A stretch of 64,000 nt of DNA, from positions 12,512,501 through 12,576,500 of the forward strand of contig OX327710.1 of the NCBI GenBank assembly GCA_946807835.1, in the 5' to 3' direction. The notes beneath the pieces were generated by a model. That model searched no databases, had not been told where the DNA came from, and saw nothing but the letters and a program-made list of their open reading frames with translations. Each line of letters starts with the position of its first letter. Positions within the stretch are counted from its first letter, which is position 1. The DNA is from Ailanthus altissimus (lineage: Eukaryota; Streptophyta; Magnoliopsida; Sapindales; Simaroubaceae). Below are positions 39,301 to 50,237 of this stretch, piece after piece. The position numbers and the translations under genes are program-made.

Positions 39301-41900
39301 AAATGTCTTTAAGATCTTATTGGAACTTCTTAACTTTTCTTAGTAGCTTGGTAGTGGAGTTTTGTACCTCATTGTTCTTTACCTCTTTATAGGCTCAGCA
39401 CTTAGTGTTGAATAAGTCTCAAAGATCCCATTTAAAGGATTGCTTTGACTCTTATTTTGGTGCTCCCTAACATACTCTCAGTAGTAAATCACAACTCTCT
39501 AATAGGTAAAGAGAGAGATTTACTCTTATTAGCCTATCTGCTCTACTACGACTCTCGGGAGCTATGACTCATAGGTCAATCATAGTGAGAACAAATGAAA
39601 ATGAGATGAGCTAGTGAGCAGGTTTTTTTTTTTCATCCTTCTCCGAACTCTAGCAATATTAGTCATCGTACGGTGCAACTCTTTGGTGAACTCTTCAAAT
39701 TACTTTCAAGTGATCAGAGCATCTTCGTCATATAGACCATTTGGCGGCCTCGAGGTGTTCTTATGGGCATGTTTAAGGAAACGTTGCATTGTTCCTTCTA
39801 AGTCCTTTGCTATTTCCTCAACCAATGGGTTTCTGGTCAAAGCTCTGGTTTCCCTTAACATTTCAGACATGGTGAAGGGTTTTTACGAACCTTTAGTTAG
39901 TTGGACTTAGCGAGACATCTAAAAGAAGGCTTTTCTTGGCCTACCATTGACAGTGATATTTTTTAGGGGTGATTAAATGATGTGTGTTGTGTAGAGTAAA
40001 AGAAGTCCAAGTTGCTCAACTTTCTAGTGCTAAAGGTTGGACTTGGGCCTTTAATTCAGCAGTGCGAGAATTAGGGCGAAGCTAGAATTGAGCTGAAGAC
40101 GAGTTAGTGGTTGAGCAACATAAGTGAGCCGAGGAGACTTGAGGAACAAAATAAACACGAGGTTAGTAACTGGTGCTAGAATGAGGGTCGATAATGGCCC
40201 TTTAAAGCTCATGTTAGACAGTGGCTCACTAGTAGTTATATCCGTAAGTTTTTCTCTATATAAACTGAAGATTTTTTTTGGAGAGAAGGGAGAGAGTTTA
40301 TTTTTATTAGAATTCTTTCAATATCACATTCAAAATTTGGAGATAAAACTTGAGTTTGAAAAGTGCCAATTTAAAAATTACCCCTCAAGAGCAACATGCG
40401 GCAAACACATAATTAGAGAACTGTCTCTATCATGGGGGCATTTTCAAGGACTTGCTTAGATGGGGCAAGAAGATAATTGACCTCCTTTGCCATTTAGAGT
40501 ACTAAGTATATTGGTGATTGGTTACTTTTGGAGTAGTCAGTTCGAGTAAGTGAACCTGTAGCACTGAGATGTCAATAGACTTTTTCCCCTTAAGGTCTAT
40601 GGATTCAGTGCTGGACCAATTCAACAGCTCTAGAAAACTTTTGTTTTGTGTGTCAACAGGGGACAAGAGCCTATACATACTGACGTGGAGACTTGTCATT
40701 AGCCTTTGGAGATTTATTTGTCATATCTTATTCTTTGGTTTAGTCATTATTTAACATGTTTCCACCTGGACCATCGAGGAAGAGCCAATGGTAATATGAT
40801 AGAGCCTGAACATTATTGATGTAGCACCTTTTGGTAGACTTTATGATGGCATGGCAATCGACTAGCCTATAATGACATGTTTCCTGACAACGGTATTGAG
40901 TGGCAACATATGTCCTAGCTCGAGCCTTACTCAATAGTCTTTTGAGTCGAGTTATAAAAGTCTAAGTATTTGAACCTGCATTCAGTTCATTGAAGTAGTC
41001 CATATTAGGGTGAACTGCTCATGGAGAGAACTATATTTGAGTGAAAAGTTAGACTTTTATAAATGGGTCCAGTGTTATTTAATTTCTTTCTATAATATAT
41101 ATATATATAATTATGAAACTTAAAAGAGTAATTTACATACCAAATAGGAAGAAATCCAAGCTTTTATTAGGCATGTACTCGTAAATGAGTATCTTCTCGT
41201 CTCGTTCAACGCAGCAGCCCAAAAGTTTAACAAGGTTCTTGTGCTGAATCTTGGCTATGACCATTGCTTCATTTTTTAACTCTTGCAAACCTTGTCCAGA
41301 TTTTTCCGAAAGCCTTTTCACAGCTATTTCATCTCCTTTCAATAATACCCCCTGAAGTTGTACTTCTAGTTCTCAAAATTGTCTAAACAATTAACTACCA
41401 AACTAAGAATTTCTGCTTAGTAAATAAAATCTTACCTTGTAAACGGGCCCAAAACCACCTTGTCCAAGCTTATTTGTTGCCGAAAAGTTGTTCGTCGCCG
41501 CAGAAACACTACGAAAACTAAAAAAGGGCAATTCAATTTGCTTTTTTCTACTGTTTCCACGTGCATTTGCATCAGCAAGTTCTATGTTTTCAGCTTTTAG
41601 GTTCATGCCCAAATCAAATCGCAGCAAATCCACCCCTAGATTAATGGTGAAGAAAATTTAAAAGAAGGCTTTAAGATTAAAATCATGCTATATACATACA
41701 ATAAACTCTTACGTACCTTGGCTTTCGGGATTTCTCCTGGCGCAACAAATGAGAACAGAACCCAAAGGGATTATTATCATAGTACTTGTCGTTAGCACTA
41801 GCACGATCGTTGAATTAATCCTTGCAAGGAGGGCAATTATTAAGGCGACGTAAGATGCAATTGCAATATTTACGACGCTGATGATTACGCATCGCTCCAT
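30357..41900 (-). CDS. S-domain-type receptor-like Ser/Thr kinase, kinase part complete, ectodomain absent
   Basis: Exons: 41717-41900, 41436-41635, 41141-41351, 32621-32861, 31660-31807, 30357-30674. All are GT-AG and in frame, giving 433 residues from the first ATG. Kinase landmarks: glycine loop GQGGFG (119-124), catalytic lysine K140 in [14 protein letters not shown] (D237), DFGMAR (D255), and [11 protein letters not shown] in the activation segment. The leader [20 protein letters not shown] and the tail [13 protein letters not shown] are typical of the SD1/SRK-like (G-type lectin) class. Residues 5-26 and 32-53 are hydrophobic, followed by CCARRN. The family's B-lectin, S-locus and PAN domains are missing. 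Exon 2 may really begin at an acceptor ending at 41821, with exon 1 lost or beyond the window. Intron 4 (32862-41140) is 8.3 kb because of an inserted element. Confidence 0.85.
33619..34730 (-). repeat. 3' LTR of the intronic element
   Basis: About 1.11 kb with TG...CA ends on the minus strand. It aligns along its whole length with the unit at about 39980-41094. Confidence 0.75.
35990..36157. repeat. 96-bp direct duplication
   Basis: The 50-base block 'actattttgttaattatgtg...ctaatgt' occurs exactly at 36012-36061 and 36108-36157. It is preceded in both cases by 'tgtgta(a/g)ggcagctttaca'. It lies in the interior of the intronic element. Confidence 0.85.
36860..37110. repeat. Degenerate tandem repeat, unit about 65-70 bp, three copies
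   Basis: Variants of 'ttagtgtcgaataaagat...tttagagacatattggtgca...gcttaa' recur near 36,930, 36,990 and 37,052. They lie inside the intronic element. Confidence 0.6.
37590..37870. repeat. Degenerate tandem repeat, unit about 32 bp
   Basis: Variants of 'agctctacataactttggag' with 'ataca' or 'attca' recur about eight times between 37,600 and 37,865. They lie inside the intronic element. Confidence 0.65.
38031..39870 (-). pseudogene. Gag-like remnant of the intronic element
   Basis: A minus-strand frame starts at ATG 39868-39870 as [20 protein letters not shown] and continues with [16 protein letters not shown] before a stop. Further readable pieces occur at 38837-39040 ([19 protein letters not shown]) and 38031-38270 ([19 protein letters not shown]). 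The position just inside the 5' LTR and the composition fit a Ty3-type gag with several stops and frameshifts. This is inference from context, not a domain match. Confidence 0.5.
39980..41094 (-). repeat. 5' LTR of the intronic element
   Basis: Direct repeat of 33619-34730 with many substitutions. The upper end (about 41,094) is only some 45 bases from the donor of the kinase's exon at 41141. The borders are approximate because the ends have decayed. Confidence 0.7.
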
Positions 41901-42600
41901 TATGATGGCCAGCCGAAACGATCAAAAACCAGATGTGGCTGAGAAGCACTTATCCTGATTGCCAAAATTGGTCTATCAGACCTTGTCGAATAATATTATA
42001 CATCATTCATCATTATTATTATTTTTATTTGTTTATTTATTTTTTGAAAAAGGATTTGTATTACTTCGTTTTCCAAGTACCATGACTTTTCCAAGTCTAA
42101 AATGTCTCAATTTTTATATTCAGATTTTAAAATTAAATTTCAATTGTCATATTTTAATCTTCGATTTTCGTAAAAAAAAATATAATTTCCTTTCAGAAGT
42201 TTCAAGTATGTAACTTTATAAACATACACAAAAAGTGAATGAAATTATTAAATATGAGATGAGTCTTGGATGCTCGTTTGAAATTTCAAAAATAAGATAT
42301 AGAAATGTGCACTCCAATCTCTTTCAAATATTCACAAGATGGAGGTCAATTATTCATCCACGTCTACTGATCTACTGACCAATGTAATATGTGGGCTACA
42401 ATTACTCAACATTACAATTTTTTTTTTTTAAAAAAAAAATTCTGTGAGACTGTGACCTATTAATCTTGCGAGTATAACGTCATATTTAAAACTCCACTGG
42501 AATTGCATGTTTTTAACCCAACTATAATATTAGCATTAAACCAATTTGATATTGAGCAATATTACACATAAATTATTGATATAAACTTATTCATATAAAT
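41901..42600. other. Upstream of kinase exon 2, AT-rich, no ectodomain exon
   Basis: In the kinase reading frame a TGA stop lies some 20 bases upstream of the first ATG. No lectin, S-locus or PAN coding sequence was found on the minus strand here or further right. Otherwise the stretch is plain AT-rich DNA. Confidence 0.6.
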
Positions 42601-43260
42601 TGATATGGAAAAATATTATCAAGTGACTGAAATAAATAAATCAAAACAATAAATGAGAATAAAATATATGGTAACAATAATATTGTTTTATTTATTTAAT
42701 CATATAATGTCAAGTAATTTGTATGGTGAGTTTGTACAAATAATTTATATGGGTAACATTTTTTTTAATATTAATATTAATAAATTCAATAAATTTTAAT
42801 TGGAGGCTATTCAATTTAACATAGTTGAGTCTCAACAATTAGTTAGTATGTTGTTTAGAGTCAAAACTTATTCAACCTCGAGTCCTAAATGCTTAAGAAT
42901 TTGTTTGAACTAAAAAGTCGATCTTGATATAAACTGATATGAAAAAATATTATCAAGTGAGTAAAATAAATAAATCAAAACAATAAATGAGAATAAAATA
43001 TATGGTAACAATAATATTATTTTATTTATTTAATCATATAATGTCAAATAATTTGTAAGATGAGTTTGTACAAATAATTTATATGTGTAATATTAATTTT
43101 TAATATTAATATTAATAAATTCAATAAATTTTAATTGGAGGCTATTCAATTTAATACAGTTAAATCTCAATTATTAATTAGTATGTTGTTGGGAGTCAAA
43201 ACTCACTTAACCTCGAGCCCTAAATATTTAAGAATTTGTTTGAACTTAAAAAGTTGATAT
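42601..43260. repeat. Tandem duplication, period 334 bp, two copies
   Basis: The unit starting 'tgatatggaaaaatattatc' at 42601 recurs as 'tgatatgaaaaaatattatc' at 42935. The copies agree through 'ttttaattggaggctattca' to 'aagaatttgtttgaact'. Similarity is high by eye. There is no coding content. Confidence 0.9.
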
Positions 43261-43289
43261 TGTAAAGATATCCTTATCAAAAGACGAGC

Positions 43290-43520
43290 TGGGTTGATTT
43301 ATGGATTTTGGAGATAGGAGACTTGATTGATGGTTGCTGGGTGGTGGAGCTGAAATTGAGCTAAAGGCAAGTGCTAGCGAGTAGCCAATGATTGTCCTTT
43401 AATGCTCAAGTTAGTTTGATAATTTAGTGGCACACGTTTCCCTAGGTTTGGCTTAGAGAATTTCTTGTGTTTTGTCTGTAGTGTGTGAAAAAAGTGAATG
43501 TATCTATTTGAATTAGAGGG
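43290..43520 (-). repeat. Fragment related to the LTR of the kinase-intron element
   Basis: The stretch shares order and wording with the LTR near 40,080-40,260: 'gctgaaattgagctaaaggc', 'ccaatgattgtcctttaatg', 'gctcaagttag', 'agtggcacacgtttccc'. It is a small, diverged LTR piece outside the gene. Confidence 0.55.
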
Positions 43521-43537
43521 TAAGTATAGGCAAAAAA

Positions 43538-43597
43538 AATTAAAAAATTAAAAAATTAAAAAATTAAAAAATTAAAAAATTAAAAAATTAAAAAATC
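43538..43597. repeat. Microsatellite (TTAAAAAA)n
   Basis: About seven uninterrupted 8-base units. Confidence 0.9.
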
Positions 43598-43599
43598 GA

Positions 43600-44189
43600 A
43601 TTGAACTTAGCGAAGTAAAACGAATTAAATTAGTTCGATTTTTGTTTCTATAATTTAGAAAACTGAACCTAGAAACTAAATTATTTAAAAAATTACATAC
43701 GAAAGCTTAAGAATAGAAGTTGTACAATCTTATTGTGAGATTGTCCACACTATATCACAAATATTTACTTTATTAATTCTAAGTTTCTAACCTAGTAGGA
43801 AGCAGCCCCTTTTTCTCTTCTTCTCCGGTCAATCTCTTTTCTCTCCTCTTCTCCACCCACTCTTTCGTCCCTTCCTTCACTGCTAGGCCTTGACGCTCCT
43901 CGGCTCCTCCGCTCCATCGCTCGACGCTCCTCTGCCCCACTACTCGACAGTTCTTAGTTCTGATAACTGGCAGATAAGCAACATGACACCTTTTTGCAGA
44001 AGGCAGAATTTATTTATTTTCTTTTTTTTCGTAAATTTCAGTTTTGCAATAGCAAATAGATGAATAAGACTTTTGCATATTTACTGGCAAGTCCTTTAAT
44101 AAATTAAGTGTCTTCGTACTTTGTATAATCATTAATAACTGAAGGTCCTTTGTACTTTTTATACTTAGAAAGTTTTAAAATTAAAATTT
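43600..44189. other. Unassigned DNA with a C/T-rich, GC-raised block
   Basis: Positions 43,800-43,960 are pyrimidine-rich and clearly less AT-rich than their surroundings, with several CTCGACGCTCCTC-like repeats. I see no sustained reading frame. The rest is AT-rich. Confidence 0.5.
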
Positions 44190-44460
44190 TATAAAAAATT
44201 ACATCTTAATTCTTTAGATTGTCTCGAATTATTATAAAACAACGCGATCTTTTAATAAAAAAATATTTTAATACTCAAATTAATAAATATTTAATAAACA
44301 CGTGATGTTTATAAAGATCTCTTAAGTAAGAGAATTATGCTCTATATTTTCTTTTAACATATTAAAGAATGTAGTACTCAATTTCTGCATGTTTCTCTTT
44401 TTTTATAATATTTCTTAATGTGTTTTTCATTGAATTATGGTTCATTATGCATGCCTTTGT
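44190..44460. repeat. 270-bp dispersed repeat, left copy
   Basis: It aligns by eye with 57790-58070: 'aacacgtgatgt' against 'aacacgtaatgt', 'aagtaagagaattatgctct' against 'aagtaagaggattatgctat', and 'atattaaagaatgtagtact'. The pair could be ends of one old element spanning 44-58 kb. Confidence 0.65.
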
Positions 44461-44504
44461 TTTATAGTATTTCAACTACTTTTAAAGGTATTAAAAAAAA
44501 AAAT

Positions 44505-47315
44505 TGTAGTAACCAGTATCCAAAACAAGTAACAATAAGTATTTATATATATATATAAATATACATATTTTATTTGTATGTAGGTGATACTTGATTTATG
44601 TATTGTTATTAGTAATTTTTGTATAGGTTAAGGATATATTATTAGTATTGGGTTTATTTGTAAGATTTTAGATTTATTATAGGGACCAAATTATAATATT
44701 TTAAAAATTTTGGGAGCAAGTTCGTAAATATTAAAAATTAGCCTTTTAGTATAAAAATATACTTTTGAAACCCTAATTCACTCATTTTGGTCGAGTTACC
44801 TCTTTTAGAGTGAGAAAAGAGAGAAAGAAAGTGAGAAAAAGAGAAGAAGAAGAAGAAAAAGAAGAAGAAAGTTGGAATTTAAACTTTAAGAGGTATATTA
44901 TAACCCTTTCTTAGTTTTTGGGTGTTCAATTAGTTAGTTTCTTTAAGTTTTAATTTCTGAAAATATGTACAATTGAGTATTTGATGTGTATTTCGTAAGA
45001 TATTGTGAGAATTGGTGATGATTTATGTAGATAGCTTGATAAATCATGATGAATTGCAGAATTTCTATTTGATAGTCTCTTGATCCAGGAATTTTATAAA
45101 TTGTTGTGATTCGATTTTGGATTTGAATTTTGAGTATATGAAATTAGACATGTCTAGAATCAGTTGAGACTTTGAATCGATTGAAAATTTCAAAAATTGA
45201 ATTTGTAGTGAATTTAAAAAAATGATCCTGAAATTCTAAAAATTTCCTGTATTAATAGTATGATACAGTAACAAATAATTTTTGACCTGCAGAAGGATCT
45301 TCAAAAATTACGAATTTGTGGAATATGATAAGTTTATATGTCTAATATGATATACTCATAATTGAGAATTTAGATCAATGTGGTTAAATTGTTATAATTT
45401 TCTAAAGTGTATCAGCTCATTACAGTATTTGATTAATATATTTTTAAAGCTATTGAATAAAATAGTTTGAAAAAATTTTTGGCAATGATTTTAAAGTGAA
45501 ATATTTATCATGGATTGAGATATGTGTTAAGAGTAATTCTGTGGTATTTTTATAATTTTTGAGTTAGTATATGATTTTATAAATTGGGAAATTGAATAGT
45601 GTTCAGTAAATATCTTGATCCTGTCAGGTTAGTAGTTTGGTTCGATGGTGTGTATGAAATGGATTGTGTGAGAATTTTGATATAATATTCATATATAAGA
45701 AGGATATATGAGTCAAGAATGATATATTCTGATTTTAGAGTAATTGGACATCATTTGATGTATTAAATTTTTTTGTTAAGTTTAAGTGGTCAGAATGACA
45801 GGTTTTGAGAAACCAAGTAATTAAACCAATTCGATGTGGTAAGTGCAATATATGTAATTTTGTAAGCTATTTAAAGTGTTTTGTATGAATGTTGAGGCTC
45901 ATGAAAGGATTAATCTCTATTGATAGGTTAAAGAGATTTAAGCCTTGTAGCTGAAAGTGCTAAGAGATAAATATACTAGACTTTTTACTGAAATCACAAT
46001 AAACATAGTAATTGTTATGTATGATTTTGTAAATGTGCTTAAAAATATGTTTATGTTATGTCAAAGTATATTTGATATGAAATGTGAAAGAAAAATGTTT
46101 ATGAATGTGAGCATTAACATTGAGCATTGACATACATGTGTTTATGAAAGTGAACTTTCAAAATAAAATGTGTTTAACAAAGAAAGCTTTTGAAGTGAAA
46201 AATGTTCATGAGATAAGTTTCGTGTTTTAAGGATGCTCGAACTCACTATTAACTTAGTAGGCATCTTATGTGATTTGTTGAGCCTTTATGTGTGGCCTTT
46301 CCTTCGGGATTGGTATATATTATATGTTCCGTATGTATGAAGGATCCTATTGGTACCTAAAGGAAGATTGAGTCATCACATTCGTATGATGGCGTATTAG
46401 TGCATGTGAGAGGACTCATCGATGATCAAGGTGAGGGTTTAGCTCTTACCTTCGGGCATGAGCATTATATATGTGTAATTTAAACCTCACTTGTATTATT
46501 CATCTCATACGGTATGTCACCTACGAGTGACATTTGGCTCATTATGTGATATGTGATTTGAAAGTCCTACTAAGTAGTAGTTGAGTTATGGTATTCCTTT
46601 ATATGTTTTGAAAGAATGTGTAAGTGCTTATCTAACATGTGATTTGATAAGATTATAATTTTGATTTATCACAGCATATTATACACATGCATTGTGTACA
46701 TATATGTATTTGTATTTGATATATGAAAAACTAGTATGCTTACTGAATTTTATACTCATTATAGTTTATGGTGATTTCAGGTAAATAAGGTACATGTGTG
46801 CTTAGCAGATTTAGCAAGGCTTCTGCTGTTCCTTGGGTTCCCTAAGTTGCTAGGTTACTGAGTGTTTCATTTGGGGACAGGTGGGATAAGATATTTGATT
46901 TGTCCCTATTGAATAAATACTTATGTATTATTTTATTGTATGTGGTTGGATTTAGTTTAAGTTTCACCAAGTATGGTTATGGATTGATTTTAAGTAAGAA
47001 TTTGTAATGAATATATTATGGGCTTTCGTAGTAGAGTGTTAATCTCTGAGAAAACTCTGCGTATCTCCGGTTTACTAATTGTCCCAGTCATAATTCAATT
47101 GTTATAATTCTGAAAGAAATTGAAATGAATGTTTAAATATTGTCAATAGAAGTTTATGTTTATATGTTAGGTTATGGGTTGATTTTTAGTGTTGAACTTA
47201 TTAGCAACTTGCTAAGGATTCCTATGTTGAATTAAAGTTTGAAATTTTATGTGCACATTATTGAATGAATGTAAGTGATGTCGTGTGTCGGATCTTTTGA
47301 GTCTGGGACGTGACA
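44505..47315 (-). mobile_element. Solo LTR, 2811 bp, second copy of the 18104-20952 family
   Basis: On the minus strand it starts TGTCACGTCCCAGACTC and ends GATACTGGTTACTACA, and it aligns with copy 1 end to end. Flanks AAAAT and AAAGT differ at one base, which fits a decayed 5-bp duplication. No coding region is present. Confidence 0.87.
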
Positions 47316-48715
47316 AAAGTAAATACTAGAGTAGAAGAGTCAAAGTCAAAAAGAGAATTTCTCATTTCTTTCTTTCATTTAAAATTGTGCATGAGACTTT
47401 CATCTCGCATAACTTCTAAGTGATAAAAGTAAAGAAGAACTCATCTTCTTTCTTTTTTGAATACTTTCTTTGTGTATGTATAAGATTGAATCTATTCGAT
47501 TTTTAAAAATGATTACTAATCCTTAACTGTTTTAGGAATCCTTTGTCAGTGGTTATGAATGATTGATTTTTCTCCATCTTTTCTACCTTGGTTCCATAGG
47601 AGCAAGTCAGAAAAGATCGAGAATAGAACCATTTAATTTGATTCGTTCTTAATAGCAATGAGAATAAACATAATAGAGCCCAAATTATATTCAAAATGTG
47701 ATAAACTTATTATGATAAGATGAACTTTATCATAATGTGATCATTTGATCATAATGTGATATACTTTTATCAGATAAAGAGTGTGATGGAACTTTAATTC
47801 AAATAAAACTGTAAATAATAGAAAGTCATAAATCAAATAAAATACTAATTTTGATTCTTACCGTTTTATCAATCAGATCTTTTGTCTTTTTCTAGGTCTT
47901 GTTAATTATTCATGGACTCACTTTAAAAAGACACGATAGAGTGGACTATTGAGCTCATTTAATAATAAGCCTAATAGATGTCCTCCCATAAGTGAAGAAT
48001 AAGGGTTCGACTCTAAGTCTCATAGCTTGAAAGGCATGTTTCTTCATTCTCTAGTTTAGTACACAACAAGTGTCACTTTTCAAAAGAATGGTATTTGTCT
48101 TATGTAGCATTGTTTCTGATGAACGAGACTTTTTTTAATCTCTTGTGATGCTTTTGGTATGATGAGCAGACGCATGCATGTTCCTTCTTCCATACTTTAG
48201 TTCCCATATGGTCTGAGTCGATAGGTAAAAATGGAGTGTTTCAAAGCTTTTTGGATCTTTCAAAGACATTTTCATCTCGATCCTTCCATTTTTATTAATT
48301 TGCTTTAGAAGTAATAACACTTCCTTCTATTTGTATTTTGGTCCTTAAACAGTGTCATGTAAAAGAAATGATTCCATGTACAAAATATAATCATGAGATC
48401 ATGTATGCAATAATTCATAACTTCAGGAAAAAATAAATTTAGTTGGTATTTACTTTACTTTTTACTTTTTATTACTTTTTATAGGTTTTGTCGTTACGAT
48501 GGTTCCATTACTCTTCACGGTCCTATTTTTGTATAACTTTGGAAGGCTTGCTTATCTTAGAAGACTCTGTTTACCCCCTCAGAATTAGAGCAGGAAAAGG
48601 AAGGCTTGCCCAGTGATATGTGTTTCTTTATTCCTATGATAATCTGTAGCTAGAGACAGGATAATAATTTCAATTAAAATAGTACTTCTCAATATGTCGT
48701 ACTTCTCAATATGTC
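47316..48715. other. Unassigned repeat-like DNA, no gene seen
   Basis: Moderately AT-rich DNA with T-rich tracts. No protein-like frame. It is probably the interior of an old element that also holds the minisatellites to its right. Confidence 0.45.
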
Positions 48716-49245
48716 AATTAGATGCAACAGTCATATGAGATAAATGATACTTTTTGGATGCAATTCTAAATCATATTTCTAAGTAACCTTTTCGATGTAG
48801 GTGCCTTTTAGTAAAGGTACTAGACTAATCCAAAAAATCCTTTCAATAGTTCCAAGACTATTTCAAGACACATGATTTTTCCTTAATTGTCATAACTCTA
48901 AAGTATAGGGGGTAGGCTACACTCATTCTATGATGTAATATAACTTGAGTTTGAATCTCTGCCTCTTAGTAAAGGTATTAGACAAATGAAATTCTTTCAA
49001 TTGTCATAACAATTATATGAGACAAATGATACTTTTTGGATGCAATTCTAAATCATATTTCTAAGTAACTTTTTCGATGTGGGTGCTTCTTAGTAAAGGT
49101 ATTAGATCATTCCAAAAAAAAATTTCAATGCTTTCAAGACTATTTCAAGACACGTGATTTTTCCTTAATCGTCATAACTCTAAAGTATAGGGGGTGGGCC
49201 ACACTCATTCTATGATGTAATATAAATTGAGTTTGAATCTCTGTC
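48716..49245. repeat. Tandem duplication, period 281 bp
   Basis: 'atgatactttttggatgcaa' at 48744 recurs at 49025, and the following blocks ('caagactatttcaagacac', 'tctaaagtatagggggt') recur in the same order. Confidence 0.9.
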
Positions 49246-49334
49246 TATCTATCTTATAGCCATGTTTAGTTAGTAATAATCTATGTCATTCTATCTCATT
49301 GTTTCTCTAATCCTTCAAAAATTTAATCATATTG

Positions 49335-49740
49335 TTGGAAGAAAAGAATTAGGTACTTCAATCTTTTCAACCCCGATCTTTATCATTGGAAAAAAGGCCC
49401 CGATCTTTATCATTGGAAGAAGGTACTAAGTACTTTAATCTTTTTAATTTTCAATCAAGCTGTTGGAAGAAAAGTACTAAGTACTCCAATCCTTTTAGCC
49501 CTGATATTGTTTCTAGTTTATCCCTTTTATGGAATCATTTTTCCATGCAAAGGGAAGGTATTTACGTACTTTAATCCCTTTAGGTTCTGATCTTGATTTA
49601 CCATTTTTTAGGTTTTATTTATCTTGCAGAGGAAAGGTACTAGGTACTTTAATTCCTCTGAGTTTCAGTGTCTTTTTTTTAATCACGCCACTGGAAGGAA
49701 GGTACTAAGTTCTTTAATCCTTCCAACACTAATTTTTTAT
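49335..49740. repeat. Array of GTACTAAGTACT-type repeats
   Basis: At least six units of 'ggaag(g/a)aaggtactaagtac' followed by 'tttaatcctttt' and a spacer, at about 49,337, 49,418, 49,466, 49,553, 49,631 and 49,694. The core GTACTAAGTAC is nearly palindromic. Further units follow at about 55,265-55,390. Confidence 0.75.
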
Positions 49741-49799
49741 TCTGTTTTATTTTTATTAATTAAGAAGTAGGTATTATATCTCTTTTCCTTCAAAGATAT

Positions 49800-50237
49800 G
49801 GGCGAAAGGAGGTGGGAACCTTTTTCGGATCTTTTTCTTATGTTTCTGGAACTCTGAATTTAATTTATTTTTCTTTTAAGGGACGAAAGAAATGTTGTGA
49901 GAATATTTCTTGAACCCCATTCTTCTATCTCTAAAACTCTGAATCTAATTCTTTTTCTTCTAAGGAATGAGAAAAAGGTGATGGGAACCTTTCTCTCACC
50001 ATTTTCTTATGTCTTTGAAACTTTGAATCTAGTTCTTTCTCTTTCAAAGGGTGAGAAGAAGGTGATGAAACTTTTCTCGGACCCTTTTCTTTTGTCTCTA
50101 AAACTTTGAATCTCGTTTTTTTTTCTTTTAAGAAGTGAGAGGAAGATGGTGGGAACCTTTATCTAACCCTTATCTTTTGTCTTTGAAACTTTGAATCTGG
50201 TTATTTTCTTTCGAATGGGTGAGAGGAAGGTAGTAAA
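49800..50237. repeat. Minisatellite, unit about 82-90 bp, left part
   Basis: Units carry 'gagaggaaggtggtgggaac', 'ctttctcaccctttct' and 'tttgaaactttgaatctggt' variants, about six copies here. The array stops at the target GTAAA of copy G and resumes at 54,725. Confidence 0.85.

Larger units (their letters stand above)
33619..41094 (-). mobile_element. Old full-length LTR retrotransposon in the kinase intron
   Basis: Two direct copies of about 1.1 kb lie at 33619-34730 and about 39980-41094. They share 'ggtattgagtggcaacatat', 'cctatacatactgac' and 'ctttttcccc..aaggtc' blocks. Read on the minus strand the lower LTR runs TGTAGGGG...ATATTCA. A purine-rich AGGGAGG lies just before the 3' LTR (about 34,731-34,745). 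A gag-like frame follows the 5' LTR. No pol frame is recognisable in the roughly 5.2-kb interior, so it is decayed or non-autonomous. Many differences between the LTRs suggest great age. No target duplication could be fixed. Confidence 0.8.

Noticed and set aside
43800..43960. CT-rich block as a 5' UTR or coding exon
   Set aside because: No start codon with a sustained frame and no splice signals on either strand; it is left as an unassigned low-complexity block.
18104..47315. A giant retroelement with 2.8-kb LTRs enclosing the kinase gene
   Set aside because: The left LTR has its own perfect 5-bp duplication, and the DNA between the two is a patchwork of independent insertions and a host gene.
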